Shown here one piece after another: positions 54,472 through 63,846 of a stretch of DNA of 64,000 nt. Numbering within the stretch: the first letter of the stretch is position 1; every line of letters begins with the position of its first letter. Source of the stretch: Catenovulum sp052056295 (GTDB lineage: Bacteria; Pseudomonadota; Gammaproteobacteria; Enterobacterales; Alteromonadaceae); assembly GCF_052056295.1 (NCBI RefSeq), contig NZ_CP182493.1:1674001-1738000 (forward strand), in the 5' to 3' direction. A model generated the notes under the pieces. It was not told the origin of the DNA. It saw nothing but the letters and a program-made list of their open reading frames with translations, and made no database searches. Both the position numbers and the translations under genes were made by a program.

Positions 54472-54582
54472 ATTCAATCCTTAGTTTATAAGCGAATGTC
54501 GCACTAACATTATAAGTGGCATCTAGCGACAATGTACAAGTGTTTTCGGTGGTTATTTTGGCTATTATAGATTTCAATTTAA

Positions 54583-56394
54583 TTAAAAATGATAATCTAA
54601 CCCGACAGTAAACCTGACTTCAGCACTTTGAGAAAATTGCTTAGCAGCACTCAGGTTTAAATTATATTTTTGATTCATGTAATGGCTGATTTCGATTTTA
54701 ACTTGCTCCAGCGGTTTCAATGCTCGCTTATTTTCCCACTGATAACTTGCTAGCAGTTTAGAATCGTAAATTAAATCGACAATGCTACCAAGTTCAAAAC
54801 TAAGAAACCCACCACAATCACTGCCGCATACATCGATCCCTCCGCCAATAAGGCTGTAAAACTCCACATCAGGCAAAAGTAAGGTAGCCCAACCATATGC
54901 ACCCGACAATTCTATCGCGCCTTTAACATCATTACCGATATACTTATGTTTGTAACCCAAATAAAACTTCCCTGCATCGTGCCACACATCTTCAGCTGTT
55001 GTCGGTATAGATATCACGTCATAGGCAGAAAATTCGTATAAAGATAGCTGCTCATTTGATACATCTAGCAGAGTAGAAACAGAAAATATTTTCAATTGCG
55101 ATTCGGTGAAAAATTGCTCATTATCAGAACGCAAATAACGAGCTGCTGGAACAAAACTAAAAAGCAGCTGTCCTGCATGATTTATCTGCACTGATACGAT
55201 AGAATCCTGTGGCGTTTTAGTTGGTTTTTTATACTCACTCAAATCAACCTGGAACTCATCAATTTTTTTATTTAACGCGCGCATAAAACTATCATCAGGC
55301 TTTTGGGTATATTCTTTGGGAGAGACTAATTGCGTTTTAGCTTGCAAATATAACAAAGCCTTAGGATCTTCAATATAGCCCAATACAGTTTTGTACTGGC
55401 CACTTTCAACATAATTATCGATCATGTTCCTTTGCGATCTATCAATCTCCATACCGTACATAGCTGTAGCCCAAGTGTCGGATAAAATAACATTGGTTTT
55501 ATTTATTAAGTGATTAGATTCAACACTTTTAATCACATCTACAGGGGATACAAACAACAATTCATCCATTTTTAAGCTAGGCTCGGCAACAGCTAATACA
55601 TATAATGCTAGTGTGGAGCAGTTATAATCCTGAAATAAATAATTTATATGCTTGTCTTTTAGTTCCCAAATATGGAATTTTATTAGCTCTCGCTGATAAT
55701 CACTAAACCGTAATTGATATTCCCATAAGTTTCGTTTTTCCTCGTTTAAATATCTAACCTTATCTTGTTGATATGGCCTCACAATAAAAAAACCTGGCAT
55801 CCCCACAATTAAACTTTCATATAAAAGTTTAAATGGATTTAAAGTTTTGATTTCACTAAGAAATGCAATGCTATGCTCAACCGGCGTTCCTTTATGATTT
55901 ATGCCTGAGGCTTTGAAAAACACATGCCCCATCATGCTTGTTGTTGAAGATAATACTTCCGAAGCGTAAACCAAAGTTAATGAGTCGTAAGGTACAAAAT
56001 CACTATATTTGTTTAAATCACTACATGAGGAAAAGTCGAATTGTCTTTTCCCCTTATAAAATTCAGTTTGTAAAAACGTCATGCGGGCTGGGAATTTACA
56101 TCTAAATTCCGATTCAGTTTCTACGCGCTTCAATGTTTCTAATAACTCATTGTAGGGCGAGAAGTCGTCAATAGTTAGGATAAAATTTTTATCTAATATG
56201 CGCGGTTTTAGTTTTTGATCTAACTGTAGTAAAGCATGCCAACGAGGTGAATTAGCTAATGATAACAGATGTTTATCATGAGGAGTTTGACTCTGTGAAC
56301 AGTTAGCTTTGCAGCTGAACAGAGATAAAACAAAAAAGGTTGGTAAAAACCAGCCTTTTTTAAAAACGTTATAAAATGTGATTAACCAGCACAC
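54583..56394 (-). CDS. Second DUF4105 (Lnb-like) protein
   Basis: A protein of about 603 residues resembling the one at 52088-53935 in layout. The DUF4105 domain contains TSMMGHVFFKAS, FKLLYESLIVGMPGFF and LFQDYNCSTLALYVL, so the same His and Cys positions are present. The C-terminal third is barrel-like and ends in FTVGLDYHF. A signal segment WFLPTFFVLSLFSC precedes it; the Cys at its end could be lipidated. It has no ATG: the only early start is GTG 56394, which overlaps the stop of the small lipoprotein gene, so translation is probably coupled. Confidence 0.85.
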   Translation of the reverse strand: MCWLITFYNVFKKGWFLPTFFVLSLFSCKANCSQSQTPHDKHLLSLANSPRWHALLQLDQKLKPRILDKNFILTIDDFSPYNELLETLKRVETESEFRCKFPARMTFLQTEFYKGKRQFDFSSCSDLNKYSDFVPYDSLTLVYASEVLSSTTSMMGHVFFKASGINHKGTPVEHSIAFLSEIKTLNPFKLLYESLIVGMPGFFIVRPYQQDKVRYLNEEKRNLWEYQLRFSDYQRELIKFHIWELKDKHINYLFQDYNCSTLALYVLAVAEPSLKMDELLFVSPVDVIKSVESNHLINKTNVILSDTWATAMYGMEIDRSQRNMIDNYVESGQYKTVLGYIEDPKALLYLQAKTQLVSPKEYTQKPDDSFMRALNKKIDEFQVDLSEYKKPTKTPQDSIVSVQINHAGQLLFSFVPAARYLRSDNEQFFTESQLKIFSVSTLLDVSNEQLSLYEFSAYDVISIPTTAEDVWHDAGKFYLGYKHKYIGNDVKGAIELSGAYGWATLLLPDVEFYSLIGGGIDVCGSDCGGFLSFELGSIVDLIYDSKLLASYQWENKRALKPLEQVKIEISHYMNQKYNLNLSAAKQFSQSAEVRFTVGLDYHF

Positions 56395-56741
56395 TTAACT
56401 TGTACGTCGTCAGCATAGTTCCACATTTTACCAGTCAATCCATCGGTAGTTGAACCTAGCAAACCACCAAGGACGATGTTGCCAAAAAAGACTGGAGTAA
56501 TAGATTTTTTAATTGGGGTGGTTGCATCACAACCTTCACCTGAAGTTTTCACCACTTTATCTTTACCATCACGTAAAACCGTTACCATGCCCGGAGCTGT
56601 AATTGTTTTGTCATCAACGGTAACTTCAACTTGCTGAGAATTACTAGTAGTAACATTTATAGTTTGTTGTTCTGCCGTCATCACACTAGCACAACCAGAC
56701 GCTAATAAAGTAAGTCCTAACACAAGGCCTAATTTTTTCAT
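56382..56741 (-). CDS. Small lipoprotein, unknown
   Basis: A 119-residue protein with a lipobox (LLASGC, Cys17). The mature part is beta-rich (QQTINVTTSNSQQVEVTVDD) and has a glycine-rich hydrophobic segment NIVLGGLLGSTTDGLTG near the C-terminus, similar to small outer-membrane lipoproteins that assist other envelope proteins. AAGGAAA precedes the ATG. First gene of a unit with DUF4105 and overlapping its start by 13 bases. Confidence 0.8.
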   Translation of the reverse strand: MKKLGLVLGLTLLASGCASVMTAEQQTINVTTSNSQQVEVTVDDKTITAPGMVTVLRDGKDKVVKTSGEGCDATTPIKKSITPVFFGNIVLGGLLGSTTDGLTGKMWNYADDVQVKCAG

Positions 56742-56848
56742 TATTATTTCCTTTTTCCTATTGTTTATTATTTAGTCTCAGTTTTTGAGCGACGCTCATT
56801 TTACATAAAACCTTAAGCATTGGAAGATGCCCAAAAATAATATTGTAT

Positions 56849-57697
56849 TTAATCTAACGTGAGTCCAGCCTCATATACAGCTTTTTTCTTTACCCCAAAA
56901 GTATCAGCGACAATACCAGCAGCCGCTTTTAACGGCATATATTCAACTAAGCTTTTTAGCAGTTTAAGGCACTTTTCATCCACTTCGGCCTGAGCCGAGC
57001 TACCTTCGAGCACAAGTACAAACTCGCCTTTTAGTTGATTTGAATCTTCAGCCATAATTTGCAAAATTTCACTGACAGGTGCTGAGATAAAAGTTTCAAA
57101 AGTTTTGGTCAGTTCGCGGGCAATCACCACATGTTTGTCTGTACCTAATACAGCTTGAATATCCCCTAAACAGGCAACAATTCTATGCGTTGATTCGTAA
57201 AAAACACTAGTTGCCGTGGTTTGCTCCGTTGTGGCAATCGCAGCTTGGCGCGCTTGTTTTTTTGCTGGTAAAAATCCACCAAAAAAGAATTGGTCAGTTG
57301 CAACCCCAGCCGCAGAAAGCGCAGTGATAATCGCACAAGCGCCAGGAATAGGCACAACTTTGATATTGGCTTCACGACAGGCTTTAACAATGCGGTAACC
57401 TGGGTCATTAATTAGCGGTGTACCCGCGTCTGAAATTAAGCCTATATTAGCACCTGCTAATAATTGTTTAACTAGAGATTGTGCTTGTTGAGTTTCGTTA
57501 TGATCATGATAAGCAATACATTTTTTATCTATCGAAAAATGCTGGAGTAACTTATATGCATTGCGCGTGTCTTCAGCGGCTATCACATCCACCAAGTTTA
57601 AAGTATCAATCGCTCTTTGGGTAAAATCCGCTAAGTTGCCAATTGGTGTTGCGACTACGTATAAAATGCCGCTTGTTTGCGCAGTGTGATCTTGCAT
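56849..57697 (-). CDS. rsmI: 16S rRNA (cytidine1402-2'-O)-methyltransferase
   Basis: A 282-residue SAM-dependent enzyme methylating the ribose of C1402 in 16S rRNA. Family marks: LYVVATPIGNLADFTQRA, AAEDTRNAYKLLQHF, LISDAGTPLINDPGY and GEFVLVLEG. It is divergent from lpoA, the usual arrangement in gammaproteobacteria. It lies next to the small lipoprotein gene on the same strand, separated by about 107 bases, so no operon with it is implied. Confidence 0.95.
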   Translation of the reverse strand: MQDHTAQTSGILYVVATPIGNLADFTQRAIDTLNLVDVIAAEDTRNAYKLLQHFSIDKKCIAYHDHNETQQAQSLVKQLLAGANIGLISDAGTPLINDPGYRIVKACREANIKVVPIPGACAIITALSAAGVATDQFFFGGFLPAKKQARQAAIATTEQTTATSVFYESTHRIVACLGDIQAVLGTDKHVVIARELTKTFETFISAPVSEILQIMAEDSNQLKGEFVLVLEGSSAQAEVDEKCLKLLKSLVEYMPLKAAAGIVADTFGVKKKAVYEAGLTLD

Positions 57698-57784
57698 ATA
57701 GTTTACCTATATCATGTTATTTATTTTCTTGGCGTAGTAATATACCCGCCATGCGATTGAGATAATACAGTTATTCAGGAAAGA

Positions 57785-59626
57785 ATGGACAAAGGTTTAA
57801 AAAAAGCGCTAATTGTTACCTGTCTTTTGGCTTTAACCGCCTGTGGCAGCACGCCAAAAGAAACAGCACAACCAATAGAAAGCAAACCTGAAGTTAGCCA
57901 GCCGGTCGCTGCACGTATTACTGCAGGCGCTTATTTATTGCGTGCGCAACAAGCCCAAGATCAATACCAAGCAAGTATTTGGTATGTGCGTGCAGCAGAT
58001 GCTTACCTTGAAGAACAACAAGCAACTAAAGCGCTCGCATTATTGAGTGAACTAGACGACCAATATTTAAGTGAATACATTCTAAAACAAAAGAAGCTGT
58101 TTCAAGCAGAAGGTTTAATTCATTTTCAACAATATCAACAAGCTTATAGCTTAATTGAGCAGTTTGAACAATTACAAGGTTTTGAAAAACGCCTCTTGCA
58201 GGCAAAAGCTATATCAGCGCAAAAGAGCAAACATTATTTAGTCGCGGCAAAAAACCAAATCGCACTAAAAAGTTATGTTATTGCAGAAGAAAAACCGGCA
58301 ATCAACGAACAAATTTGGGCTGACATCAATCAGCTAGCAGCGACAGCGGTTAAACATTTTCAAGAACCGAGCCAGCCAGAACTAAGCGGCTGGTTAAAAC
58401 TGCTACAAATTACCCGCGCACATGCAAATGCACCCGCAACCATGCTGTTAAACATACGTAACTGGCAAGCACAATACCCAAATCATCCGGCAGCCAATCA
58501 ATTGCCACAAGCTTTGTTAACAGCATTAGAAGTAAAAGCCTATCAACCAAAAAATATCGCAGTTTTGTTACCACTAACAGGCAAGTTTCAAAAACAAGGT
58601 CAGTATATTCAACAAGGTATAGTTGCGGCTTATTACGAAAAACAGCGTTCCCATGCACCTAGCATTGAATTTTTAGATACAAATACGCTGAATTTTGAAG
58701 CGTTTTTGCAAAACCAGCAAGAACAGGCTAACTACGATTTTATTATTGGCCCACTGCTTAAAAATAATGTTGAGCAAGTTAAATTAGCTAACTTATTAAC
58801 CCCAACCTTGTTTTTAAATGACTTAGCCGAAGGGCAGATAAGCGAAGCACAGCAATTTCATTTTGCCCTAGCGCCAGAAATTGAAGCAGAGCAAGCAGCA
58901 AGACACATACTTGCCCAAGGATATAAAAAACCTATTGTCCTTGCTGCAAATGATGCCTACGGCAAACGCATGAGCCAAGCCTTTAGCAAAATTTTCAGCG
59001 AAGAAACAGAACATCAAGTGGCGATTGGTTTTTTCAGCAATACAGATGAAATGGAAGCTAATGTAGAGAAGTTACTAGAAACCGCACAAAGTAAAGACAG
59101 AGTAAAAACCATAAAACAGCTGTTAGGCAACCCACAAGGTTTTGAAGCTGATGCGCGTAATCGCCAAGATATAGATGTAATTTATATTGTTGGAGACCCA
59201 ACACAAACCCGTATATTAAAACCTTATATCGACGTAAATACCGCACCTTTTGCCGAATTAATTCCTATTTTTGCAAGCTCGATAAGTTTTAGCAGTGCGT
59301 TAAACAATGCCGATTTACGCGATTTAGACGAAATTATTTTTAGTGATATGCCATGGATATTACCTGGGCAAGCAAACCGAAGTAAACTTGCATACCAAAT
59401 GCAATTAGTTTGGGACAACCCAACGGATGCACTTTCGCGCTTTTTTGCATTTGGTTTTGATGCATACCAACTTATCGAGAACTTAGCGCAGATGAGAGTA
59501 TTTCCGGGTTACACAATTGCCGGCATGACAGGTAAATTAACAGTCGAAAACAACGGGAAATTACACAGGGAACTTAAGTGGGCAAAGTTTAACAACGGCC
59601 GAGTTGTAAACCTTGTTATGAAATAA
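57785..59626 (+). CDS. lpoA: LpoA-type penicillin-binding protein activator
   Basis: A 613-residue outer-membrane lipoprotein (lipobox LALTAC, Cys20) that activates PBP1A. The N-terminal half is TPR-like and the C-terminal half (from about 255) has the type I periplasmic-binding-protein fold with NIAVLLPLTGKFQKQGQYIQ. The start is fixed by AGGAAAGA just before the ATG. Followed immediately by yraN, diaA and dolP, the conserved gammaproteobacterial order. Confidence 0.93.
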   Translation: MDKGLKKALIVTCLLALTACGSTPKETAQPIESKPEVSQPVAARITAGAYLLRAQQAQDQYQASIWYVRAADAYLEEQQATKALALLSELDDQYLSEYILKQKKLFQAEGLIHFQQYQQAYSLIEQFEQLQGFEKRLLQAKAISAQKSKHYLVAAKNQIALKSYVIAEEKPAINEQIWADINQLAATAVKHFQEPSQPELSGWLKLLQITRAHANAPATMLLNIRNWQAQYPNHPAANQLPQALLTALEVKAYQPKNIAVLLPLTGKFQKQGQYIQQGIVAAYYEKQRSHAPSIEFLDTNTLNFEAFLQNQQEQANYDFIIGPLLKNNVEQVKLANLLTPTLFLNDLAEGQISEAQQFHFALAPEIEAEQAARHILAQGYKKPIVLAANDAYGKRMSQAFSKIFSEETEHQVAIGFFSNTDEMEANVEKLLETAQSKDRVKTIKQLLGNPQGFEADARNRQDIDVIYIVGDPTQTRILKPYIDVNTAPFAELIPIFASSISFSSALNNADLRDLDEIIFSDMPWILPGQANRSKLAYQMQLVWDNPTDALSRFFAFGFDAYQLIENLAQMRVFPGYTIAGMTGKLTVENNGKLHRELKWAKFNNGRVVNLVMK

Positions 59627-59627
59627 T

Positions 59628-59978
59628 ATGAATAAAAGGCAAATAGGTGAACAATACGAACAAGCAGCAGCTAACTTACTCGCAAAACAAGGCATAATCT
59701 GTATTGCGCGTAACTTTAACTGCAAAATGGGCGAAATAGACCTTATTTGTCGTGATAATAACTGCTTTGTATTTGTTGAAGTGCGTTTTCGCCAGCAAAA
59801 TAATTATGGTAGCGCCGCTGCCACTGTTAGCTATGCGAAACAGCGCAAAGTACAAAAAGCAGCCATGTTCTTTTTAAAACAACAAGGGCTCAACATACAT
59901 CATACTGAAATGCGTTTTGACGTCGTTAGTTTTGATTTTGATGTATCACAACCCAACTGGATAAAATCAGCATTTTAA
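59628..59978 (+). CDS. yraN: YraN/UPF0102 family protein
   Basis: A 116-residue protein with the restriction-endonuclease-like core of the family: RNFNCKMGEIDLICRD followed by FVFVEVRFR. Start and stop spacing (1 and 6 bases to its neighbours) put it in the lpoA operon. The role is uncertain; a nuclease function is proposed for relatives. Confidence 0.93.
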   Translation: MNKRQIGEQYEQAAANLLAKQGIICIARNFNCKMGEIDLICRDNNCFVFVEVRFRQQNNYGSAAATVSYAKQRKVQKAAMFFLKQQGLNIHHTEMRFDVVSFDFDVSQPNWIKSAF

Positions 59979-59984
59979 TACGCC

Positions 59985-60569
59985 ATGCAAGAATTAATTA
60001 AACAAAGTTTTACTGAAAGTATTCACACCAAAATTGCAGCTCTAGATGTGTTAGCACCTATAGTGGAAAAAGCCGCTGAAACCATGCTACAAGCCTTATT
60101 AGCTGAAAAGAAGATATTAACCTGTGGTGATGGCCTCGCCCATGCAACAGCAGGCATATTGGCAAATGCGCTCAACTATAAATTAGAACACGAGCGTCCG
60201 AGTTTACCTGCCTATGCATTAGCCGCTGATGCAATGGCAACCTCGTTATTAAGTGACGACAATCAAGCTTATCAACAATTTGCCGGGCAATTACGTGCGA
60301 TTGCCCAATCAGGTGACGTATTAGTAGTGGTCAGCAGCAATTTAAACTCACCTGTGTGTTTACGCGCAATTGAAGCGGCACTTTCTAAGGACATGTTGGT
60401 CATAGCCTTAACTGGCGCTGATGGCGGTGAAATTGCCGGTTTATTGGGGCCAAATGATGTTGAGATTAGAGTGCCATCCGACAGCCCAGTAAGAACCCAC
60501 GAAGTACATCAACTGGTTGTTCACAGCATTGTTGATGCCATCGAAAAAACTTTATTCCCAGGTATGTAA
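59985..60569 (+). CDS. diaA: DiaA-like SIS-domain protein
   Basis: A 194-residue single SIS-domain protein of the GmhA/DiaA family, with ILTCGDGLAHATAGILA, VLVVVSSNLNSPVCLRAIEAA and PVRTHEVHQLVVHSIVD. In E. coli DiaA binds DnaA to time replication; GmhA is the isomerase of heptose synthesis. The position after yraN and before dolP indicates DiaA. Confidence 0.9.
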   Translation: MQELIKQSFTESIHTKIAALDVLAPIVEKAAETMLQALLAEKKILTCGDGLAHATAGILANALNYKLEHERPSLPAYALAADAMATSLLSDDNQAYQQFAGQLRAIAQSGDVLVVVSSNLNSPVCLRAIEAALSKDMLVIALTGADGGEIAGLLGPNDVEIRVPSDSPVRTHEVHQLVVHSIVDAIEKTLFPGM

Positions 60570-60570
60570 T

Positions 60571-61167
60571 ATGAAATCTATTGTAAATATTCTTTTTGTT
60601 TTACTGCTAGCAAGCCAAACAACAGGCTGTGCAATTGCCCTATTTAGTGGAGCAGCAGCAACCACAGCTGCAGTTTCAGCGGATAGACGTGATTTAGATA
60701 CGCAAGTGCTTGATCACGAAATAGAACAAAAAATCGCCCGCGCAATTGACAATGAACCAAGTTTATTTGAGCAAGCACATGTTAATGTAGTCAGTTACAA
60801 CCGCAACGTGCTGTTAGTTGGTCAAGCCACCAGCGAATTTGTGCGCAATAAAGTATTAGACATTGCAGGGCAAAATACCGACTTAAGAGACATTTACAAC
60901 GAAATTGTCATTACCCAGCCAACATCGGCTGCACAACGCGCTAAAGATGCTTGGTTAACCACTAAGGTCAAAACACGCATGTTAGCAGACAAGGAGCTAG
61001 ATGGTCATCAAGTTAAAGTGTATACCGAAAATCAACAAGTATTTTTGATGGGGTTATTAACTAAACGCGAGAAAAAAATTGCCGTTACCATAGCGCGTAA
61101 TATGGATGGTGTGGAAAAAGTAATAGATGTAATTGAAACTAATGAGCAATTTGCCAGTGAAGGATAA
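60571..61167 (+). CDS. dolP: BON-domain outer-membrane lipoprotein DolP
   Basis: A protein of about 198 residues with a lipobox (TTGC, Cys20) and two BON domains, about 45-115 and 125-190 (ARAIDNEPSLFEQAHVNVV and VKTRMLADKELDGHQVKV). DolP supports outer-membrane integrity and BAM activity. I use ATG 60571; its A is two bases after the diaA stop. The end overlaps the next gene. Confidence 0.92.
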   Translation: MKSIVNILFVLLLASQTTGCAIALFSGAAATTAAVSADRRDLDTQVLDHEIEQKIARAIDNEPSLFEQAHVNVVSYNRNVLLVGQATSEFVRNKVLDIAGQNTDLRDIYNEIVITQPTSAAQRAKDAWLTTKVKTRMLADKELDGHQVKVYTENQQVFLMGLLTKREKKIAVTIARNMDGVEKVIDVIETNEQFASEG

Positions 61168-62047
61168 CTATATAATCGCCGTGGATGGTGGCGGCTCGAA
61201 ATGTCATGTGCGTTTGTTTGAACAAACACAGCAAAATGCCATTGCCGAATATACCGGAGGCTCATGCAATTTTGCTTCAGACTTTAACCAAGCCATTGTC
61301 AATTTAGTGCAAAGCATAGAGAAATTATTACTCAAAGCTGACTTAGCGGAAAATGTGATAAAAAATTGCACTGTGGCGGGAGGGTTTGCAGGGCTAAATT
61401 TGCCAAAAGTTTGTCAGCAGTTGTCTAATTGGCAACATCCTTTCAAAAAATTTCTGTTTACCACTGATTTACATTTAGCCTGTTACGCAGCTAATCAATC
61501 TTGCAATGGCAAAGCCATTATTACTGGAACAGGTAGTTGTGCAATTGCGACAAATGACAGCACAGAAGTAATATTAGGCGGTTATGGTTTTCAAATTGGC
61601 GACCAAGCCTCAGGTGCTTGGTTAGGTCGACAAGCGATAGAACAAACTTTATTAGTTTTAGATAATTTAGCCGCTCATAACCAGTTAAGTACGCTAGTGA
61701 CAGAGCATGCAAATACTACAGATGCGCCCCAACTGAGCCAGCTTTGGTATCAAGCGAGCCCCAGTCAATTCGCGGAATTAGCCCCTTTAGTTACAGGCTT
61801 AGCACACGAGAATGATCCAAGCGCTTTATCTATAGCCAACACGGCTATACTGTATCTCTCCAAGCTAATTGAGCAATTGAACCAAGTTCAATCAGGCTCA
61901 ACTTATCTATTAGGTGGATTAGCCAGTTTTTATTATCCAATGCTGAAAGAGCAATTCAGTGTTAAGTTATCCGACCATCAACCAATCGCTGGCGCTATGG
62001 TTTTAATTGATAATCCGCAATTAAGTTTAAATGAAACATATGTATAA
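61142..62047 (+). CDS. BadF/BadG-type N-acetylglucosamine kinase-like protein
   Basis: A protein of about 301 residues of the BadF/BadG/BcrA/BcrD ATPase family, with IIAVDGGGSKCHVRLF at the N-terminus, IITGTGSCAIATN in the middle and GGYGFQIGDQASGAWLG following. Members include N-acetylglucosamine and glucosamine kinases; the adjacent glucosamine-6-phosphate gene supports that role. The start overlaps the dolP end by 26 bases; ATG 61142 is chosen, and GTG 61157 is also possible. It may be nagK. Confidence 0.85.
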   Translation: MSNLPVKDNYIIAVDGGGSKCHVRLFEQTQQNAIAEYTGGSCNFASDFNQAIVNLVQSIEKLLLKADLAENVIKNCTVAGGFAGLNLPKVCQQLSNWQHPFKKFLFTTDLHLACYAANQSCNGKAIITGTGSCAIATNDSTEVILGGYGFQIGDQASGAWLGRQAIEQTLLVLDNLAAHNQLSTLVTEHANTTDAPQLSQLWYQASPSQFAELAPLVTGLAHENDPSALSIANTAILYLSKLIEQLNQVQSGSTYLLGGLASFYYPMLKEQFSVKLSDHQPIAGAMVLIDNPQLSLNETYV

Positions 62048-62172
62048 CAAACTAAGCCTTGGCTATATATATGGAATAAATTGGTATAAAAAAGCGGTTT
62101 TAAGCCACGTATAACCTGCTAAAGTTGCGCTATCAAGCTGCGCAAATCTATAAAAGATACCACAACAATACA

Positions 62173-63171
62173 ATGTCAAATTCACTGCTTACACAAGAAG
62201 CACTCGAAACACCTGAGCGTGTTGCAGAGCAATTAGAAGAAAACGAACACGCGATAGAAAAACTCGGTTCCCACCTAAAAATTATGCAACCAAGGTTCAT
62301 TTATATGGTTGGCCGAGGCTCTTCGGATCATGCAACGGGTTTTGCCAAATACTTATTTGAAACAGAGACAGGCGTGCCTGTAGTGGGTGCTGCCCCCTCG
62401 GTCACCAGCATCTACGGGCAAAAACTTAACTTAGAAAAGTCCCTTGTTTTGGTTGTTTCACAAAGTGGCCGAAGTCCAGATATTATTGAACAAGCCAAAA
62501 TGGCGCGCGAAGCTGGCGCTTTTGTGGTAGCTATAGTCAATGATGAAGACTCACCACTCGCCGACGAAATTGACGTGATCTTGCCGTTAAAAGCGGGCGA
62601 ACAACAAGCAGTAGGTGCGACAAAAACCTACTTAGCAACTTTGTCAGCTTTACTACAACTTGCCGCCACTTGGTCACATAACAAAGAACTGAAAAAACAA
62701 ATACTGCAATTACCCGACTATTTGCGCAAAGCAATTGATCAGCCCGCATTGTTAATGCCTGAAGATTTTGACCATGTTGAACATTGTGCCATTTTAGGCC
62801 GAGGTTTTGGTTTTGCCGTCGCTAAAGAGATAGCGCTAAAATTAAAAGGTTTATGCGGTATTCATGCAGAACCCTTTAGCACAGCAGAATTTATGCACAG
62901 CGCAGCTGGGTTAACCGAACATAATCTCAAAGTATTTAATACAGTTATCACGGATGAATCGTATAAAACGCATATGCAGCAAATTAGACGTTTTGCCGAT
63001 AATGATCTGCCGATCCGCAATATCCAGAGTCAACTAAAAGATATTCCGGCGAGACTGCAGCCGCTAACTTTGTTGCAAAGGTTTTATCTAGATTTAACAC
63101 CTATCGCAGCATCGCGTGGTATTGATATAAACTGTCCGCCAGGTTTACAGAAAATAACAAAAACCGTTTAA
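62173..63171 (+). CDS. SIS-domain glucosamine-6-phosphate deaminase-like protein (NagB-II type)
   Basis: A protein of about 332 residues with two SIS domains and no N-terminal glutamine amidotransferase domain, so it is not GlmS itself. Motifs: FIYMVGRGSSDHATGFAKY, VLVVSQSGRSPDIIEQAK, VGATKTYLATLSAL and LKLKGLCGIHAEPFSTAEFMH. Shewanella-type NagB-II enzymes of this kind convert GlcN6P to Fru6P. The neighbouring kinase would provide the phosphorylated sugar, so the two may form an amino-sugar catabolic pair. No strong ribosome site precedes the ATG at 62173. Confidence 0.85.
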   Translation: MSNSLLTQEALETPERVAEQLEENEHAIEKLGSHLKIMQPRFIYMVGRGSSDHATGFAKYLFETETGVPVVGAAPSVTSIYGQKLNLEKSLVLVVSQSGRSPDIIEQAKMAREAGAFVVAIVNDEDSPLADEIDVILPLKAGEQQAVGATKTYLATLSALLQLAATWSHNKELKKQILQLPDYLRKAIDQPALLMPEDFDHVEHCAILGRGFGFAVAKEIALKLKGLCGIHAEPFSTAEFMHSAAGLTEHNLKVFNTVITDESYKTHMQQIRRFADNDLPIRNIQSQLKDIPARLQPLTLLQRFYLDLTPIAASRGIDINCPPGLQKITKTV

Positions 63172-63222
63172 ACAAAATTGCGCTTTTGCCACGACACCTC
63201 TACTATTTGTTTATGGTTACAA

Positions 63223-63846
63223 ATGGATAAGGCAAAAGTGCACAAGTTTCCTGCAAAGTTACAAGGTTTTATATTGTTATGTAGCTTTCTACTTCCGCAT
63301 AGCATAGCGAATACCGACATGCTTAACCGGCTGAACAAACAGTACAAACAAATATTGATTGATAGTCATATCGGTGTATTGTTTCAATTAAGCCAGCAAA
63401 CACAAACGCTTGAGTTACTAAAACAAAGAAATAACCAGCCTTTGTCGCTCGCGCAAATAATTGAAATTGACAAAAATTGGCCCAAGGATAAAAACCGCCA
63501 ACTACAAATAACCCAAAACCCACTTGCTAAACATCTTTCAAGCTTAATCGATTCGCACCACTATAGCTTTGCGGAGATAATGTTAGTTGATGCGAATGGT
63601 GCTTTAGTCGCAGCTTACCCACTCACCAGCGACTTTTGGCAGGGTGACGAAGACAAGTTTACCGTCTCTATCGAAACGAAAAACTATAGCGTCACCCCTG
63701 CTCAATGGGATGAAAGTACTCAAAGATATTCATTTTTTATGACTGTACCTATCACAGCAGATACACAAACAATAGGCGCTTTGATCGCAGGTCTAAAAGT
63801 AACACCTGAATATATGCAAAGCTTAGAAAAAGCCTCAAAGCAATAA
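63223..63846 (+). CDS. Hypothetical exported protein, Cache-like
   Basis: A protein of about 207 residues with an N-terminal signal or anchor (FILLCSFLLPHSIA). The C-terminal half has a PDC/Cache-like pattern, AEIMLVDANGALVAAYPLT followed by FWQGDEDKF and IGALIAGLKVT, similar to periplasmic sensor domains, but no transmitter domain follows. ATG 63223 is the first in-frame ATG; a TTG at 63178 is a less likely start. It lies seven bases after the SIS-domain gene if the TTG is used, so it may be in the same operon. Confidence 0.65.
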   Translation: MDKAKVHKFPAKLQGFILLCSFLLPHSIANTDMLNRLNKQYKQILIDSHIGVLFQLSQQTQTLELLKQRNNQPLSLAQIIEIDKNWPKDKNRQLQITQNPLAKHLSSLIDSHHYSFAEIMLVDANGALVAAYPLTSDFWQGDEDKFTVSIETKNYSVTPAQWDESTQRYSFFMTVPITADTQTIGALIAGLKVTPEYMQSLEKASKQ

